DNA of 64,000 bases from Prochlorococcus marinus str. MIT 9107 (GTDB taxonomy: Bacteria; Cyanobacteriota; Cyanobacteriia; PCC-6307; Cyanobiaceae), in NCBI RefSeq assembly GCF_000759855.1, contig NZ_JNAI01000009.1:62001-126000 (forward strand). Reading direction: 5' to 3'. A program made the position numbers and the translations under genes. Below, piece after piece: positions 1 to 6,550 of this stretch (its first letter is position 1; the number at the start of each line of letters is the position of its first letter). Under the pieces are notes generated by a model. The model saw nothing but the letters and a program-made list of their open reading frames with translations, was not told the origin of the DNA and ran no database searches.

Positions 1-285
1 AATTATGTATGGTCTATATGACCGTATTAAACATTATAATTTTATTAACAATGAATTAGCAAGTTTTTTTAAAATTCAATGAAATGGCATCATACCTTCA
101 CTAGGAAGTTTACAATTTTGAATCATAATAAACTTTTAAAAAACCTCAAAAAGGAATTAACTAAATATCCAATTAATAGGCCTGAAAACAAAAAATCTAA
201 TTAAAGAAAGTTCTTTTTTATTTAAGATTCCATCAAATTCAACTACCTATAATAGTTGATATTATTGTTTTCGATAATCTTAAAT

Positions 286-444
286 ATGGCTAATTACATT
301 GAAAGGTTAAAGAATAAAATAAAAATAAAAAAGTTAGATTCTGAGCAACCAATTGGAGCTTGGATTTTCGTTCTTTTATTAAATATCATTGGCTTTGCTG
401 GTTATTTTTATTTAAAGATAAATAATATTCAACTAAGTAGTTGA
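286..444 (+). CDS. small single-span membrane protein, unknown
   Basis: A 52-residue ORF starting with MANYIERL. The first third is basic (KNKIKIKK). A hydrophobic stretch at about residues 26-46 (WIFVLLLNIIGFAGYFYL) predicts one transmembrane helix. I chose the ATG at 286 over an in-frame start 30 bases upstream because the added residues are a second hydrophobic run with no obvious role. No family is recognised. It lies in a patch of small orphan genes. The clean amphipathic and hydrophobic pattern argues for a real gene, but the shortness limits certainty. Confidence 0.5.
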   Translation: MANYIERLKNKIKIKKLDSEQPIGAWIFVLLLNIIGFAGYFYLKINNIQLSS

Positions 445-448
445 TAAG

Positions 449-670
449 TTATCTTATTTCTTTTTTGATTGAACGACAAAAATTTTTTAATCTTTCATTG
501 CTTGTCAAGTCAGGTAAAGTCCATATTGATTCTGTCTTAGGAATAGGATCATTACTCCATTCCTTAAATTCTTCCATTATTGAGGTGTTATTTGATTTTG
601 ATATTTCTTTTTTCCTTTTTTTTAAATATTTTCTAATAACTTTTATGTTTGTTTCTATATATTCCCGCAT
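449..670 (-). CDS. small basic hypothetical protein (73 aa)
   Basis: An ORF of 73 residues with a charged N-terminal half (KVIRKYLKKRKKEISK) and a C-terminal part rich in polar and Trp residues (EEFKEWSNDPIP, SIWTLPDL). The composition looks like a folded helical protein. A longer plus-strand ORF over the same bases is dominated by Leu/Phe/Ile runs typical of an antisense shadow, so the minus strand is preferred. It sits 62 bases downstream of another minus-strand mini-gene and could be co-transcribed with it. No family recognised. Confidence 0.5.
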   Translation of the reverse strand: MREYIETNIKVIRKYLKKRKKEISKSNNTSIMEEFKEWSNDPIPKTESIWTLPDLTSNERLKNFCRSIKKEIR

Positions 671-732
671 AATAATTATGAATCTATTATTAATCTATCA
701 TCTCATTTATTCTGTTTTTCAGGAGAATTCGA

Positions 733-903
733 TTAGACGTTTTGTACAGCTTGAAAAAGTCCAAATGAATAACCTCCTATTAAGATCCATCCAAGTACAC
801 TTGAGATTATTGTAGATCTTCTATTATGTCTCCTAATTGCTGATTCAATCATCTCATTTACTTCATCTCTATTAAGAAAATTTTGTTTAGAGTCATTTTT
901 CAT
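733..903 (-). CDS. small membrane protein (56 aa), unknown
   Basis: A 56-codon ORF read from the minus strand, beginning MKNDSKQNFLNRDEVNEM. Residues 1-30 are charged and helical, with a basic patch (IRRHNRRS). Residues 31-52 are a hydrophobic segment (TIISSVLGWILIGGYSFGLF) that predicts one membrane span. The ATG is directly preceded by 14 A residues on the coding strand, with no Shine-Dalgarno motif. No family is recognised. The topology (basic cytoplasmic head, C-terminal span) resembles many cyanobacterial small membrane proteins, but that is only a resemblance. Confidence 0.5.
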   Translation of the reverse strand: MKNDSKQNFLNRDEVNEMIESAIRRHNRRSTIISSVLGWILIGGYSFGLFQAVQNV

Positions 904-917
904 TTTTTTTTTTTTTT
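903..917. repeat. 15-base A/T homopolymer at a start codon
   Basis: An uninterrupted run of 15 T on the plus strand. On the minus strand it is 15 A whose last A is the first base of the ATG of the 56-residue gene at 733-903. It is the longest homopolymer I noticed in the window and occupies the place of the ribosome-binding site. Slippage here would change leader length, not the reading frame. Confidence 0.85.
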
Positions 918-1096
918 ACGATAAACGAATTTATAAGAAAGTGAGTTTTAGATTTTTCTAATGACTAAGATTTTTATATTTATGAATTTAAGATATTGTT
1001 TATCCCTAGCAAAAAATATTAAAAATTATCATGTGATATTTTAAATTTAAGATAAAATGAAGTTCAGTTATAAAAGCATTTTCATCAAAACCAAGA

Positions 1097-1264
1097 ATGA
1101 ATATCAATGATAAATCTGTTCTAGACTTGCTTAATAAACTTATAGTGATTAATAGATTAAATAAAGTTCAAATTCTCCAAATGGTTAATTTGGTTGATAT
1201 ATCAAATGATATTAATGATTTAAAAGAAAATTTAAAATGGGAAAGTTCTAATTCTTATCTTTAA
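1097..1264 (+). CDS. small helical hypothetical protein (55 aa)
   Basis: A 55-codon ORF starting MNINDKSVLDLLNKLIVINR and ending in SNSYL. Hydrophobic and charged residues alternate with about heptad spacing (LLNKLIVINRLNKVQILQMVNLVDI), which predicts one or two long amphipathic helices, possibly a coiled coil. There are no Cys residues and no membrane span. No family is recognised. It is below common length cut-offs and rests on the internal amino-acid pattern only. Confidence 0.45.
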   Translation: MNINDKSVLDLLNKLIVINRLNKVQILQMVNLVDISNDINDLKENLKWESSNSYL

Positions 1265-1390
1265 GCTACTTTTTCTAAACAAACTAATTTCCGGGGAACC
1301 TCAAAATTTGATATTTAAATATATAGATTAAGGCATACTTAAACCAATAAATTTTTAGGTCTAAATATTAACTATTTAAAAATTGAAGTT

Positions 1391-1573
1391 TTAATATTCA
1401 GAAAAATTGTTCTTAAAAAATTTTTGACCATAAGATATTTCCTCTTGATTAATTTGATTAAGTGCTGTCTTCTTATTTTGATTGAAGCTTTTAACTACTA
1501 CTGCCCCAGTTAGGAGGATGATAATGATGATTAGTAAATCTCCAACAGTTACTCCTCTCTCCTTAAGATTCAT
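1391..1573 (-). CDS. small membrane protein (60 aa), unknown
   Basis: The ORF begins MNLKERGVTVGDLLIIIIILLTG. A strongly hydrophobic segment (LLIIIIILLTGAVVV) at about residues 13-28 predicts one membrane span near the N-terminus, followed by a polar, Lys/Asn/Gln-rich tail. A second in-frame ATG lies two codons upstream (1579); the inner one was chosen arbitrarily. The N-terminus loosely recalls type IV pilin-like leaders (short charged head, then a hydrophobic helix), but no canonical cleavage motif is clear. No family recognised. Confidence 0.55.
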   Translation of the reverse strand: MNLKERGVTVGDLLIIIIILLTGAVVVKSFNQNKKTALNQINQEEISYGQKFFKNNFSEY

Positions 1574-1725
1574 AGTCAATATATATTTTCTTTAATATAG
1601 CCTGTTTAAATTAATCTTTTTTTTTATTTCATAAAAAAAATATATTAAGTAAATATAAAAAAAATATAAAAAATTTATGATTAGGAGGAGTTAAATCATA
1701 TAAAAATAATAGTTAAATTTATTCG

Positions 1726-1899
1726 ATGGATATTCCAAAAAAAAATCGTTGTTCTAGTTCTCCATCTTTTTATTCTAAAGAGATGATCATTACAAAAAAA
1801 TCTCTTAACGAAAATCAACTCAAATATACTTATCAAAAACAGTTAATCTCAGACTTAGATCATAAGCACAAAGAATGGTCAAAATTTGCTGGCAGATAG
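1726..1899 (+). CDS. small basic hypothetical protein (57 aa)
   Basis: A 57-codon ORF starting MDIPKKNRCSSSPSFYSKEM and ending KEWSKFAGR. It is rich in Lys, Ser, Gln and His. The C-terminal half (LISDLDHKHKEWSKFAG) looks like an amphipathic helix. An AGGAGG-like stretch lies about 40 bases upstream, too far to act as its ribosome-binding site. Its stop is followed one base later by the stop codon of a convergent mini-gene. No family recognised. Confidence 0.45.
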   Translation: MDIPKKNRCSSSPSFYSKEMIITKKSLNENQLKYTYQKQLISDLDHKHKEWSKFAGR

Positions 1900-1900
1900 T

Positions 1901-2053
1901 TTAAATTATTCCATTTATTATATTTAAAAGTTTATTTCTTTTATTTCTTTTCTCCTCTTCCAAATGTAGTGTTATTTCATCATTAATAATGGGTTTTGCT
2001 TCATAAGCTAAATACCAGAGAAAAAAACCAACAGGTAATATTAAAATATGCAT
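1901..2053 (-). CDS. small membrane protein (50 aa), unknown
   Basis: A 50-codon minus-strand ORF. The N-terminal 18 residues (MHILILPVGFFLWYLAYE) predict a membrane helix. A highly charged tail follows (LEEEKRNKRNKLLNI). It is convergent with the 57-residue ORF at 1726-1899, with one base between the stop codons. It is divergent from the RHH gene, so both would share the region 2054-2129, where the palindromic sites lie. No family recognised. Confidence 0.45.
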   Translation of the reverse strand: MHILILPVGFFLWYLAYEAKPIINDEITLHLEEEKRNKRNKLLNIINGII

Positions 2054-2080
2054 AACAAAAAATAGTTGACTTAAATCAAA

Positions 2081-2116
2081 TATAGTGCAACACTTTAAAT
2101 GTGCAAGTGTGACACT
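2081..2116 (+). promoter_or_regulatory. putative -10 element and two GTG-N3-CAC operator palindromes
   Basis: TATAGT at 2081-2086 could serve as a -10 element. It overlaps the first of two 11-bp palindromes, AGTGCAACACT (2084-2094). The second, AGTGTGACACT, is at 2106-2116. They share the form AGTG-N3-CACT and their starts are 22 bp apart, about two helical turns, so a bound protein would occupy the same DNA face twice. The second ends 13 bases before the ATG of the RHH gene at 2130. This is the layout expected for autorepression by an RHH protein. The palindromes are seen directly; their function is inference. Confidence 0.5.
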
Positions 2117-2129
2117 AAATCTTATTATT

Positions 2130-2495
2130 ATGCCCTCTCAGAGAAAAAGAATTGGGTTTTTGCCGAGTGAAGAAGTTCAGGACATTATTGATAAATTATG
2201 TAAAGACAATAAATTTAGTCAGTCTAAATTAACAGGTTTATTGGTTGAAGAAGCGTTAAGGTCTAGAGGAGTGTTAAGGAACTCTTTTAATCCCAATAGC
2301 AATGATAAAAATAATTTCATCAATAATTCCTTTGAAGAAAAGTACTTATCAAAAAATAATAAAATCCCAAGAAAAAGTGATCTTTATTCATTTAACAAAC
2401 ATGAATTTTCGGATGATATCAAAATGATGCATGAATTTATTGAGTTTAAGTATTTTAAGAAAGTAATGAAGCAAAATAATAATATTTTCGAATAA
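2130..2495 (+). CDS. ribbon-helix-helix (CopG/Arc-type) DNA-binding protein
   Basis: A 121-residue protein from the ATG at 2130. Residues 4-50 fit an RHH fold: a short strand (KRIGFLPS), helix A (EEVQDIIDKLCKDNKF) and helix B after a Ser/Gln cap (SQSKLTGLLVEEALRSRG). The remaining 70 residues are Asn/Lys-rich and unassigned, perhaps a partner-binding tail. A GTG 45 bases upstream would add 15 residues, but it lies inside the first palindrome, so the ATG is preferred. Palindromes of the same form sit before the gene and directly after its stop. No toxin-like partner ORF is next to it. Most likely an autoregulated repressor or an orphan antitoxin-like regulator. Confidence 0.65.
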   Translation: MPSQRKRIGFLPSEEVQDIIDKLCKDNKFSQSKLTGLLVEEALRSRGVLRNSFNPNSNDKNNFINNSFEEKYLSKNNKIPRKSDLYSFNKHEFSDDIKMMHEFIEFKYFKKVMKQNNNIFE

Positions 2496-2497
2496 AT

Positions 2498-2508
2498 GGT
2501 GTCACACT
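2498..2508 (+). promoter_or_regulatory. third GTG-N3-CAC palindrome, just after the RHH stop codon
   Basis: GGTGTCACACT begins three bases after the TAA of the RHH gene. Its reverse complement shares 11 bases (AAGTGTGACAC) with the upstream site at 2105-2115, so the gene is bracketed by an 11-bp inverted repeat. It may be a downstream operator that allows looping, or one end of a small mobile cassette. No target-site duplication was seen. Confidence 0.4.
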
Positions 2509-2633
2509 TAATTTCCCTAAATTTTTTTTGCTTTACTATTTTATGTTGTAATTAAAAAAATTATATTTATATAACTAATTCAAAAAAAATGCTAAATAAG
2601 ATTAACAAAAATCAAAAAATCTTTGAAATTTAA

Positions 2634-2671
2634 CGGACTAAGTCCTCGTGGAGATAATGAACTTTAGTCCG
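2634..2671. other. 8-bp stem hairpin, possible structured RNA
   Basis: CGGACTAA (2634-2641) pairs perfectly with TTAGTCCG (2664-2671). Two more pairs (GT with AC) are possible inside, past a bulged T. The 22-base loop contains a smaller CTC-GTG-GAG fold. It stands out in very AT-rich surroundings. No run of T follows on either strand, so it is not a textbook intrinsic terminator. It could be part of a small RNA or a protein-binding site. Confidence 0.4.
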
Positions 2672-2769
2672 CATTAAAAAAATAGCAATAAAAAAAAATT
2701 AAACAATAAACATTTATTTTTACTCTCGATCTAAAATTAATAAGTTAAAACCCTCTATAATTAATTTCA

Positions 2770-2916
2770 GTATCTGAATTTAATGAAGACACACAGGATC
2801 AAATTTGTGATCTTCTTGAAAATCTACAGCAATTAGAGAAACTTAAAAATAAAGATATTCGTATTTTGCTTGATAAGATAGTGAGACAGTATGTAGGAAA
2901 GGAAGTAAATAAATGA
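2770..2916 (+). pseudogene. remnant of a small helical protein, no start codon
   Basis: An open frame of 48 codons reads VSEFNEDTQDQICDLLENLQ and continues with QQLEKLKNKDIRILLDK to a TGA at 2914. The composition is protein-like, with amphipathic helices. The frame opens after a TAA at 2758 and has no ATG or GTG before residue 39. It is either a decayed gene that lost its start or one using a rare start codon. No family recognised. Confidence 0.35.
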
Positions 2917-3086
2917 AACGATTATTTTGTTATTGACAGTCTTTTTATAATAAAAAAATGAGAACCTTTATTTATTAATGGAATACAAAGGATTTAACTT
3001 GACTCAAGGAATGGCTTTGCTACTTTTGAAGCCATTAAACTTGCCTTCTAATTTCGTTCTAAATCTAATAATTTATATAACTAACC

Positions 3087-3269
3087 CTAGAAATAATATT
3101 GGTTATTAACAGTTTCCTCAACTTTTTTAAGTATTGTCCAACTTTGAGCAATTAACTTTTTATATTCATCTCATGCTCCATCATTTTTATGTCGTTCTCT
3201 TCTTGTAATAAGAATTGATTCTTTTGCGAAAATAAAAATAACTTTTCCAGAGGAAATAAAAATGTATAT
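3087..3269 (-). pseudogene. decayed ORF with in-frame TGA
   Basis: The minus strand encodes KVIFIFAKESILITRRERHK, then NDGA, a TGA (3171-3173), then DEYKKLIAQSWTILKKVEET and a final stop at 3087. Both sides of the TGA are protein-like in the same frame. The context GA-stop-DEYKKLI suggests a former Trp codon (TGG to TGA). No start codon exists in frame. It probably descends from a small protein of about 60 residues. The family is not recognised. Confidence 0.4.
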
Positions 3270-3368
3270 TCAAAAAATTAAGATTACATACTTAATTTAT
3301 TACAATCTTTAAACCCTTGATTCGTTTCAATTTATAAGCCAAAAATTATCTGACAGACATTATTATTT

Positions 3369-3650
3369 TTAGGCTTTCTCAATTGGTGCCATTGTTAATC
3401 CTTTGTTAACAAGTTGCTCATGATATAGCTCTGCTTGTTCAAGATTACCTCTCCATACTTCTGCAGAACCTGAATTATCTACTTTGATGGTTAGATTCCA
3501 TGCCTTTTTTTTACTCATTCCTGGAATAATTGTCATAATACAATTTGCCACATGTTGAAACGTATTAAAACTATCATCTAGAACTATTACCCTTGCTTCG
3601 GGATACTTTGCTTTTTTTTGATCTAAAAAAGTAATAGTGGCATTTAACAT
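3369..3650 (-). CDS. clpS: ClpS-like adaptor of the Clp protease
   Basis: 93 residues, about the usual ClpS length. Core signatures are visible: VIVLDDSFNTFQHVANCIM, where family members have an (N/D)D-xx-N/T binding-pocket segment, and a later EVWRGNLEQAELYHEQLVNKGL, the helix around the conserved A-E-x-x-x-x-L pattern. ClpS docks on the ClpC/ClpA N-domain and delivers substrates such as N-degron proteins; this acts in the cytoplasm. Cyanobacteria carry ClpS1 and ClpS2 variants, and I cannot decide which this is. It is the first core gene after the accessory patch. Confidence 0.85.
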   Translation of the reverse strand: MLNATITFLDQKKAKYPEARVIVLDDSFNTFQHVANCIMTIIPGMSKKKAWNLTIKVDNSGSAEVWRGNLEQAELYHEQLVNKGLTMAPIEKA

Positions 3651-3721
3651 AGTAAATTTTCTGATAGTTTTAGCAGTTTATAAATTACACCTAAGCAAGT
3701 TAATAGCATAGTATTTAGTTA

Positions 3722-3795
<74 letters not shown>

Positions 3796-3824
3796 ATGAG
3801 AATATTGTAAGACATTGTTTGTAC

Positions 3825-4307
3825 TTAATTAGGATTTAAAAAATTAATTTGTTTATGAGCCTCATATATCGCAATACCACATGCTACAGAAAGATTTAAA
3901 CTCCTAACACCCTTCTGATAATTGTCTCTAGATTGTAGATTTGGCATAAATATTGATATTAAAAAGTCGCTTTCATCAATAATGTAATCTGGCAATCCTA
4001 AATCTTCTCTACCAAATAGCAAAACATCATCTTTCTGAAATTTAAAATCATTTAAATAAATCCCATTTTTTTTACTAAAAGAAATTATTCTTTTTGTTAA
4101 TTTTGACTCCAAAAAATTTTCAAAATTTCCATATTTATTAACAGTAACTAATGGCCAATAGTCTAATCCTGCTCTTTTTAAATATTTATCTTCCAGTTTA
4201 AAACCTAAAGGTTCTATAAGATTTAAAGGAATGTTAAAGGCGGCACAAGATCTAGCAATATTCCCAGTATTTTGGGGAATTCTCGGTTCAAAAAGCGCGA
4301 CTTCCAA
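3825..4307 (-). CDS. trmL: tRNA (cytidine/uridine-34 2'-O)-methyltransferase, TrmL type
   Basis: 160 residues, the usual size of the minimal SPOUT (SpoU-fold) enzyme TrmL/YibK. The N-terminal MEVALFEPRIPQNTGNIARS is the SpoU motif 1. The C-terminal region has LLFGREDLGLP (motif 2) and RSLNLSVACGIAIYEAH (motif 3), which form the knotted SAM-binding site. Known TrmL methylates the wobble-base ribose of tRNA-Leu isoacceptors. It ends close to tRNA-Met and follows cobU on the same strand with two bases between, suggesting co-transcription. Confidence 0.9.
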   Translation of the reverse strand: MEVALFEPRIPQNTGNIARSCAAFNIPLNLIEPLGFKLEDKYLKRAGLDYWPLVTVNKYGNFENFLESKLTKRIISFSKKNGIYLNDFKFQKDDVLLFGREDLGLPDYIIDESDFLISIFMPNLQSRDNYQKGVRSLNLSVACGIAIYEAHKQINFLNPN

Positions 4308-4309
4308 TT

Positions 4310-4870
4310 TTATGTAGGAATTTCTAAACTTATTTCATCTATTTTGATTGCTCTGCCGTTTATTGCAAGCCAATTATCTTTTGATAAAGTGGTAATTCTC
4401 TTTTGAAGCTCACCGATTCTTTCAATATAAGTATTACCAATTTTATATTCTGAGACCAAACTCCAACCTACTTGCTCTCCAACAATAAATGTTATGCTTT
4501 TTCTTTTCTTTAAAAAACTTATTAGTGACTCCATCTTTATTAACCATTCTTTATGTTCTCTTTCAATAGTTTCCATAACAAATCCACCAATTGAGTCAAT
4601 TAATAATGGACCAACTTCTTTGTTTAATGTATTTAATAGATTTGTTGTCTCAATTAATTTCCAATCTTTTGGCCTTCTTTTTCTATGTGATTTAATTTTG
4701 TTTTGCCATTCTTTATCATCAGGGTTGTTTTCTGATAAGGCAACATACGATAATTTCTTGATATTCTTTGCTAGATGTTCAGCAAATGCACTTTTACCAC
4801 TCTTTGTGCCACCTGTAATAAAAATAATTTTAGATGACTTATCACTAAGACTTGAATTATTAGAATTCAT
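4310..4870 (-). CDS. cobU: adenosylcobinamide kinase/guanylyltransferase CobU
   Basis: 186 residues, typical for CobU/CobP. A P-loop GGTKSGKS is at residues 20-27. KIKSHRKRRPKDWKLIET (about 58-75) carries the conserved H-x-x-R-R segment that includes the guanylylated His in the family. LLIDSIGGFV follows. The enzyme phosphorylates adenosylcobinamide and transfers GMP to give AdoCbi-GDP, a late step of nucleotide-loop assembly. With CobN and MetH in the same window this supports de novo (pseudo)cobalamin synthesis. Confidence 0.92.
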   Translation of the reverse strand: MNSNNSSLSDKSSKIIFITGGTKSGKSAFAEHLAKNIKKLSYVALSENNPDDKEWQNKIKSHRKRRPKDWKLIETTNLLNTLNKEVGPLLIDSIGGFVMETIEREHKEWLIKMESLISFLKKRKSITFIVGEQVGWSLVSEYKIGNTYIERIGELQKRITTLSKDNWLAINGRAIKIDEISLEIPT

Positions 4871-4880
4871 AAAATCTCAG

Positions 4881-5192
4881 TTATTTAGAGAAGTACCACC
4901 ATGTTGCTAAAGGGATAATCGTAGCAGCAATTAATAACCCAACAACTATGTAGGTAGCAGTAGAACTTTCAGCATCTTTGGATCTCATTACGTTGAAATT
5001 CGGATCAACTACTGGGTTATTAATTGATGAAGGCTGACTTTTTTCATAAGTAATAACATTCTTTTGTTGAGTGACAAGAAAGAATTTATTAATTTTGCCA
5101 ATACCTTCCGCATATGTGGTTGTAGGCAATAGGATAAATATTAAACCAGAAAAGATAGCAGAATAAAAATATTTATATATGTTTGATTTCAT
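4881..5192 (-). CDS. exported or membrane-anchored hypothetical protein (103 aa)
   Basis: The N-terminus (MKSNIYKYFYSAIFSGLIFILLPTTTYAEG) looks like a Sec signal peptide with a probable cleavage after TYA-E. A C-terminal hydrophobic stretch (TATYIVVGLLIAATIIPLATWWYF) predicts a membrane anchor with a very short SK tail. The central 45 residues would face the lumen or periplasm. It ends 11 bases upstream of cobU on the same strand. The family is not recognised and there are no metal- or heme-binding motifs. Confidence 0.75.
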   Translation of the reverse strand: MKSNIYKYFYSAIFSGLIFILLPTTTYAEGIGKINKFFLVTQQKNVITYEKSQPSSINNPVVDPNFNVMRSKDAESSTATYIVVGLLIAATIIPLATWWYFSK

Positions 5193-5303
5193 TTTTAAAG
5201 GTTTTGATTAATTATATATTAAAAACTATATGTTTGAGTATCATTAAACTTACTAACTAATATAATGATTTCATAAATTAAATAGAATTAACATATTTCA
5301 TAT

Positions 5304-5930
5304 ATGGGATTTAATTGGAAATCTTTAATATTAATCGGTACATTACTTTTTATATTTCAAATAGCAAATTTCTTTTCAATAGAGACAATTACTCCCGAGC
5401 TTGAAAGAGCACAAGTAGTAGCTGCATTAGCTTCATTGATTATTATCTTGATAGGTTTCTTATTTAAAGAATTTGAACCTTTGGCTGGTGAGAAAATTGA
5501 TCTTAAAGGGGAAAATAAATTTCTCTTTGATAAAAATATGCCGGATGAAGTTATTGATGAACTTGCATGGGGTTCTGAAGCTATTTTAACTTCTACTGCA
5601 GCTGCCTCAATATTAATTCACAATGATGGAGTTAATATTTTGAGAAGAGGAATTACTTCAAATAATGAGTTTAAACCTGGAGAAACTTGTTTGAGATCAA
5701 TAAAAGATATGAAATTAATATCATTGGCAAGCACTAAATTTTATCCAGGAAGAGATGAATTTTTTAATTTTTGTCCCGATATTCCATCTATTTTGGTTGT
5801 ACCAATAAATAGGAAGGGGTTTATATTAATAGGAGGTTGGAGTACAAAATGTTTTACTAAGTCTGATGAAAAATGGATAACAAACTGGTCGAAGAAAATT
5901 AATAATATTTTTTCAAAAAATAATATTTAA
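5304..5930 (+). CDS. cofactor assembly of complex C (CCB2/CCB4-like) protein
   Basis: 208 residues. Two membrane helices are predicted near the N-terminus (about 8-26 and 38-56) around the loop ETITPELERAQVVAALAS. A soluble C-terminal domain includes GSEAILTSTAAASILI and PSILVVPINRKGFILIGGWS. This matches the CCB family which, with CCB1/3, attaches heme c(i) covalently to cytochrome b6 on the stromal side of thylakoids. It therefore serves cytochrome b6f maturation. Its 3' end overlaps the convergent lptC gene by four bases. Confidence 0.75.
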   Translation: MGFNWKSLILIGTLLFIFQIANFFSIETITPELERAQVVAALASLIIILIGFLFKEFEPLAGEKIDLKGENKFLFDKNMPDEVIDELAWGSEAILTSTAAASILIHNDGVNILRRGITSNNEFKPGETCLRSIKDMKLISLASTKFYPGRDEFFNFCPDIPSILVVPINRKGFILIGGWSTKCFTKSDEKWITNWSKKINNIFSKNNI

Positions 5931-6550
5931 AAATAAATTATGGACCGTACTCTTTTATCATTTCCTTTAAAACTTATTGATTCTGTTTCTAAATTATAGT
6001 AGGCATTTTCTGATTTAATTTCAAATTTATTCTCATTATTATCGTCCTTAATTATATATTTTACTGGATTAAAGAATTCAATTATATTATTCTCACCCAA
6101 CTTTGCTTTTCCTGAATTTAGTATGATATTTTTATTTTTAAATTTTATATTTCCCTCTAAATGATATTTATTCTCTTCTATGTTCCAAATAAAATTATCT
6201 GCATATAAATAATCTTCATCTTCCGTTAGAGTTTTTAATTTTACATTTCCTTTTAATTTTAGAAGTTTATTGTTCTCAGATAATGTAGATTCATCTGAAG
6301 TAATAATATATTTAGTTACCTCACCGTTAAAAATATTTATGGTAGGTTTTTTAAATCCAAATTTTAATTCATTATTATCATAAGTAGAGCTTGAACTAGT
6401 AATAGAATATATTTTATCTCCTCTCTTAGAGAAAATATTCATATCTAAACTATCTATTTGTTGTGTTACTTTATTTTCTTTAACTATATTAGGTGAACAT
6501 CCAAGAACAAAAACTGGAAGTAATATTAATAATCTAAATATGTTATTCAT
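5927..6550 (-). CDS. lptC: LptC-like lipoprotein of LPS export
   Basis: 207 residues from the inner ATG (6550). The signal peptide ends in a lipobox (VFVLGCSPN), so a lipid anchor at the Cys is predicted. The rest is repeated beta-strand sequence (LKLKGNVKLKTLTEDEDYLYADN, YHLEGNIKFKNKNIILNSGKA) typical of the LptC/OstA jellyroll. LptC links the LptBFG transporter to the periplasmic LptA bridge. The start overlaps the end of metG, implying translational coupling. The upstream M-S-M start is an alternative. Confidence 0.82.
   Translation of the reverse strand: MNNIFRLLILLPVFVLGCSPNIVKENKVTQQIDSLDMNIFSKRGDKIYSITSSSSTYDNNELKFGFKKPTINIFNGEVTKYIITSDESTLSENNKLLKLKGNVKLKTLTEDEDYLYADNFIWNIEENKYHLEGNIKFKNKNIILNSGKAKLGENNIIEFFNPVKYIIKDDNNENKFEIKSENAYYNLETESISFKGNDKRVRSIIYF

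Larger units (their letters stand above)
2509..3368. other. gene-poor stretch with remnants
   Basis: No intact gene longer than 45 codons. Besides the hairpin and the two remnants listed separately, there is a 43-codon ATG ORF at 2978-3109 (MEYKGFNLTQGMALLL). Another frame at about 3000-3050 reads LDSRNGFATFEAIKLAF before a stop and could equally be a protein tail. The rest is very AT-rich with no clear features. I read the stretch as a zone of gene decay next to the accessory mini-genes. Confidence 0.5.

Noticed and set aside
2-82. A 25-codon open frame from the left edge (MYGLYDRIKHYNFINNEL) that could be the tail of a gene starting outside the window.
   Set aside because: Too short and cut by the edge; no family features, so it cannot be told from chance.
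441-815. A 124-residue plus-strand ORF.
   Set aside because: Dominated by Leu/Ile/Phe runs and antisense to the better minus-strand ORFs at 449-670 and 733-903.
2085-2129. N-terminal extension of the RHH protein from the GTG at 2085.
   Set aside because: The added 15 residues are encoded by the palindromic operator region and precede a typical RHH start.
2978-3109. 43-codon ORF MEYKGFNLTQ.
   Set aside because: An alternative frame over the same bases is equally protein-like; neither can be supported.
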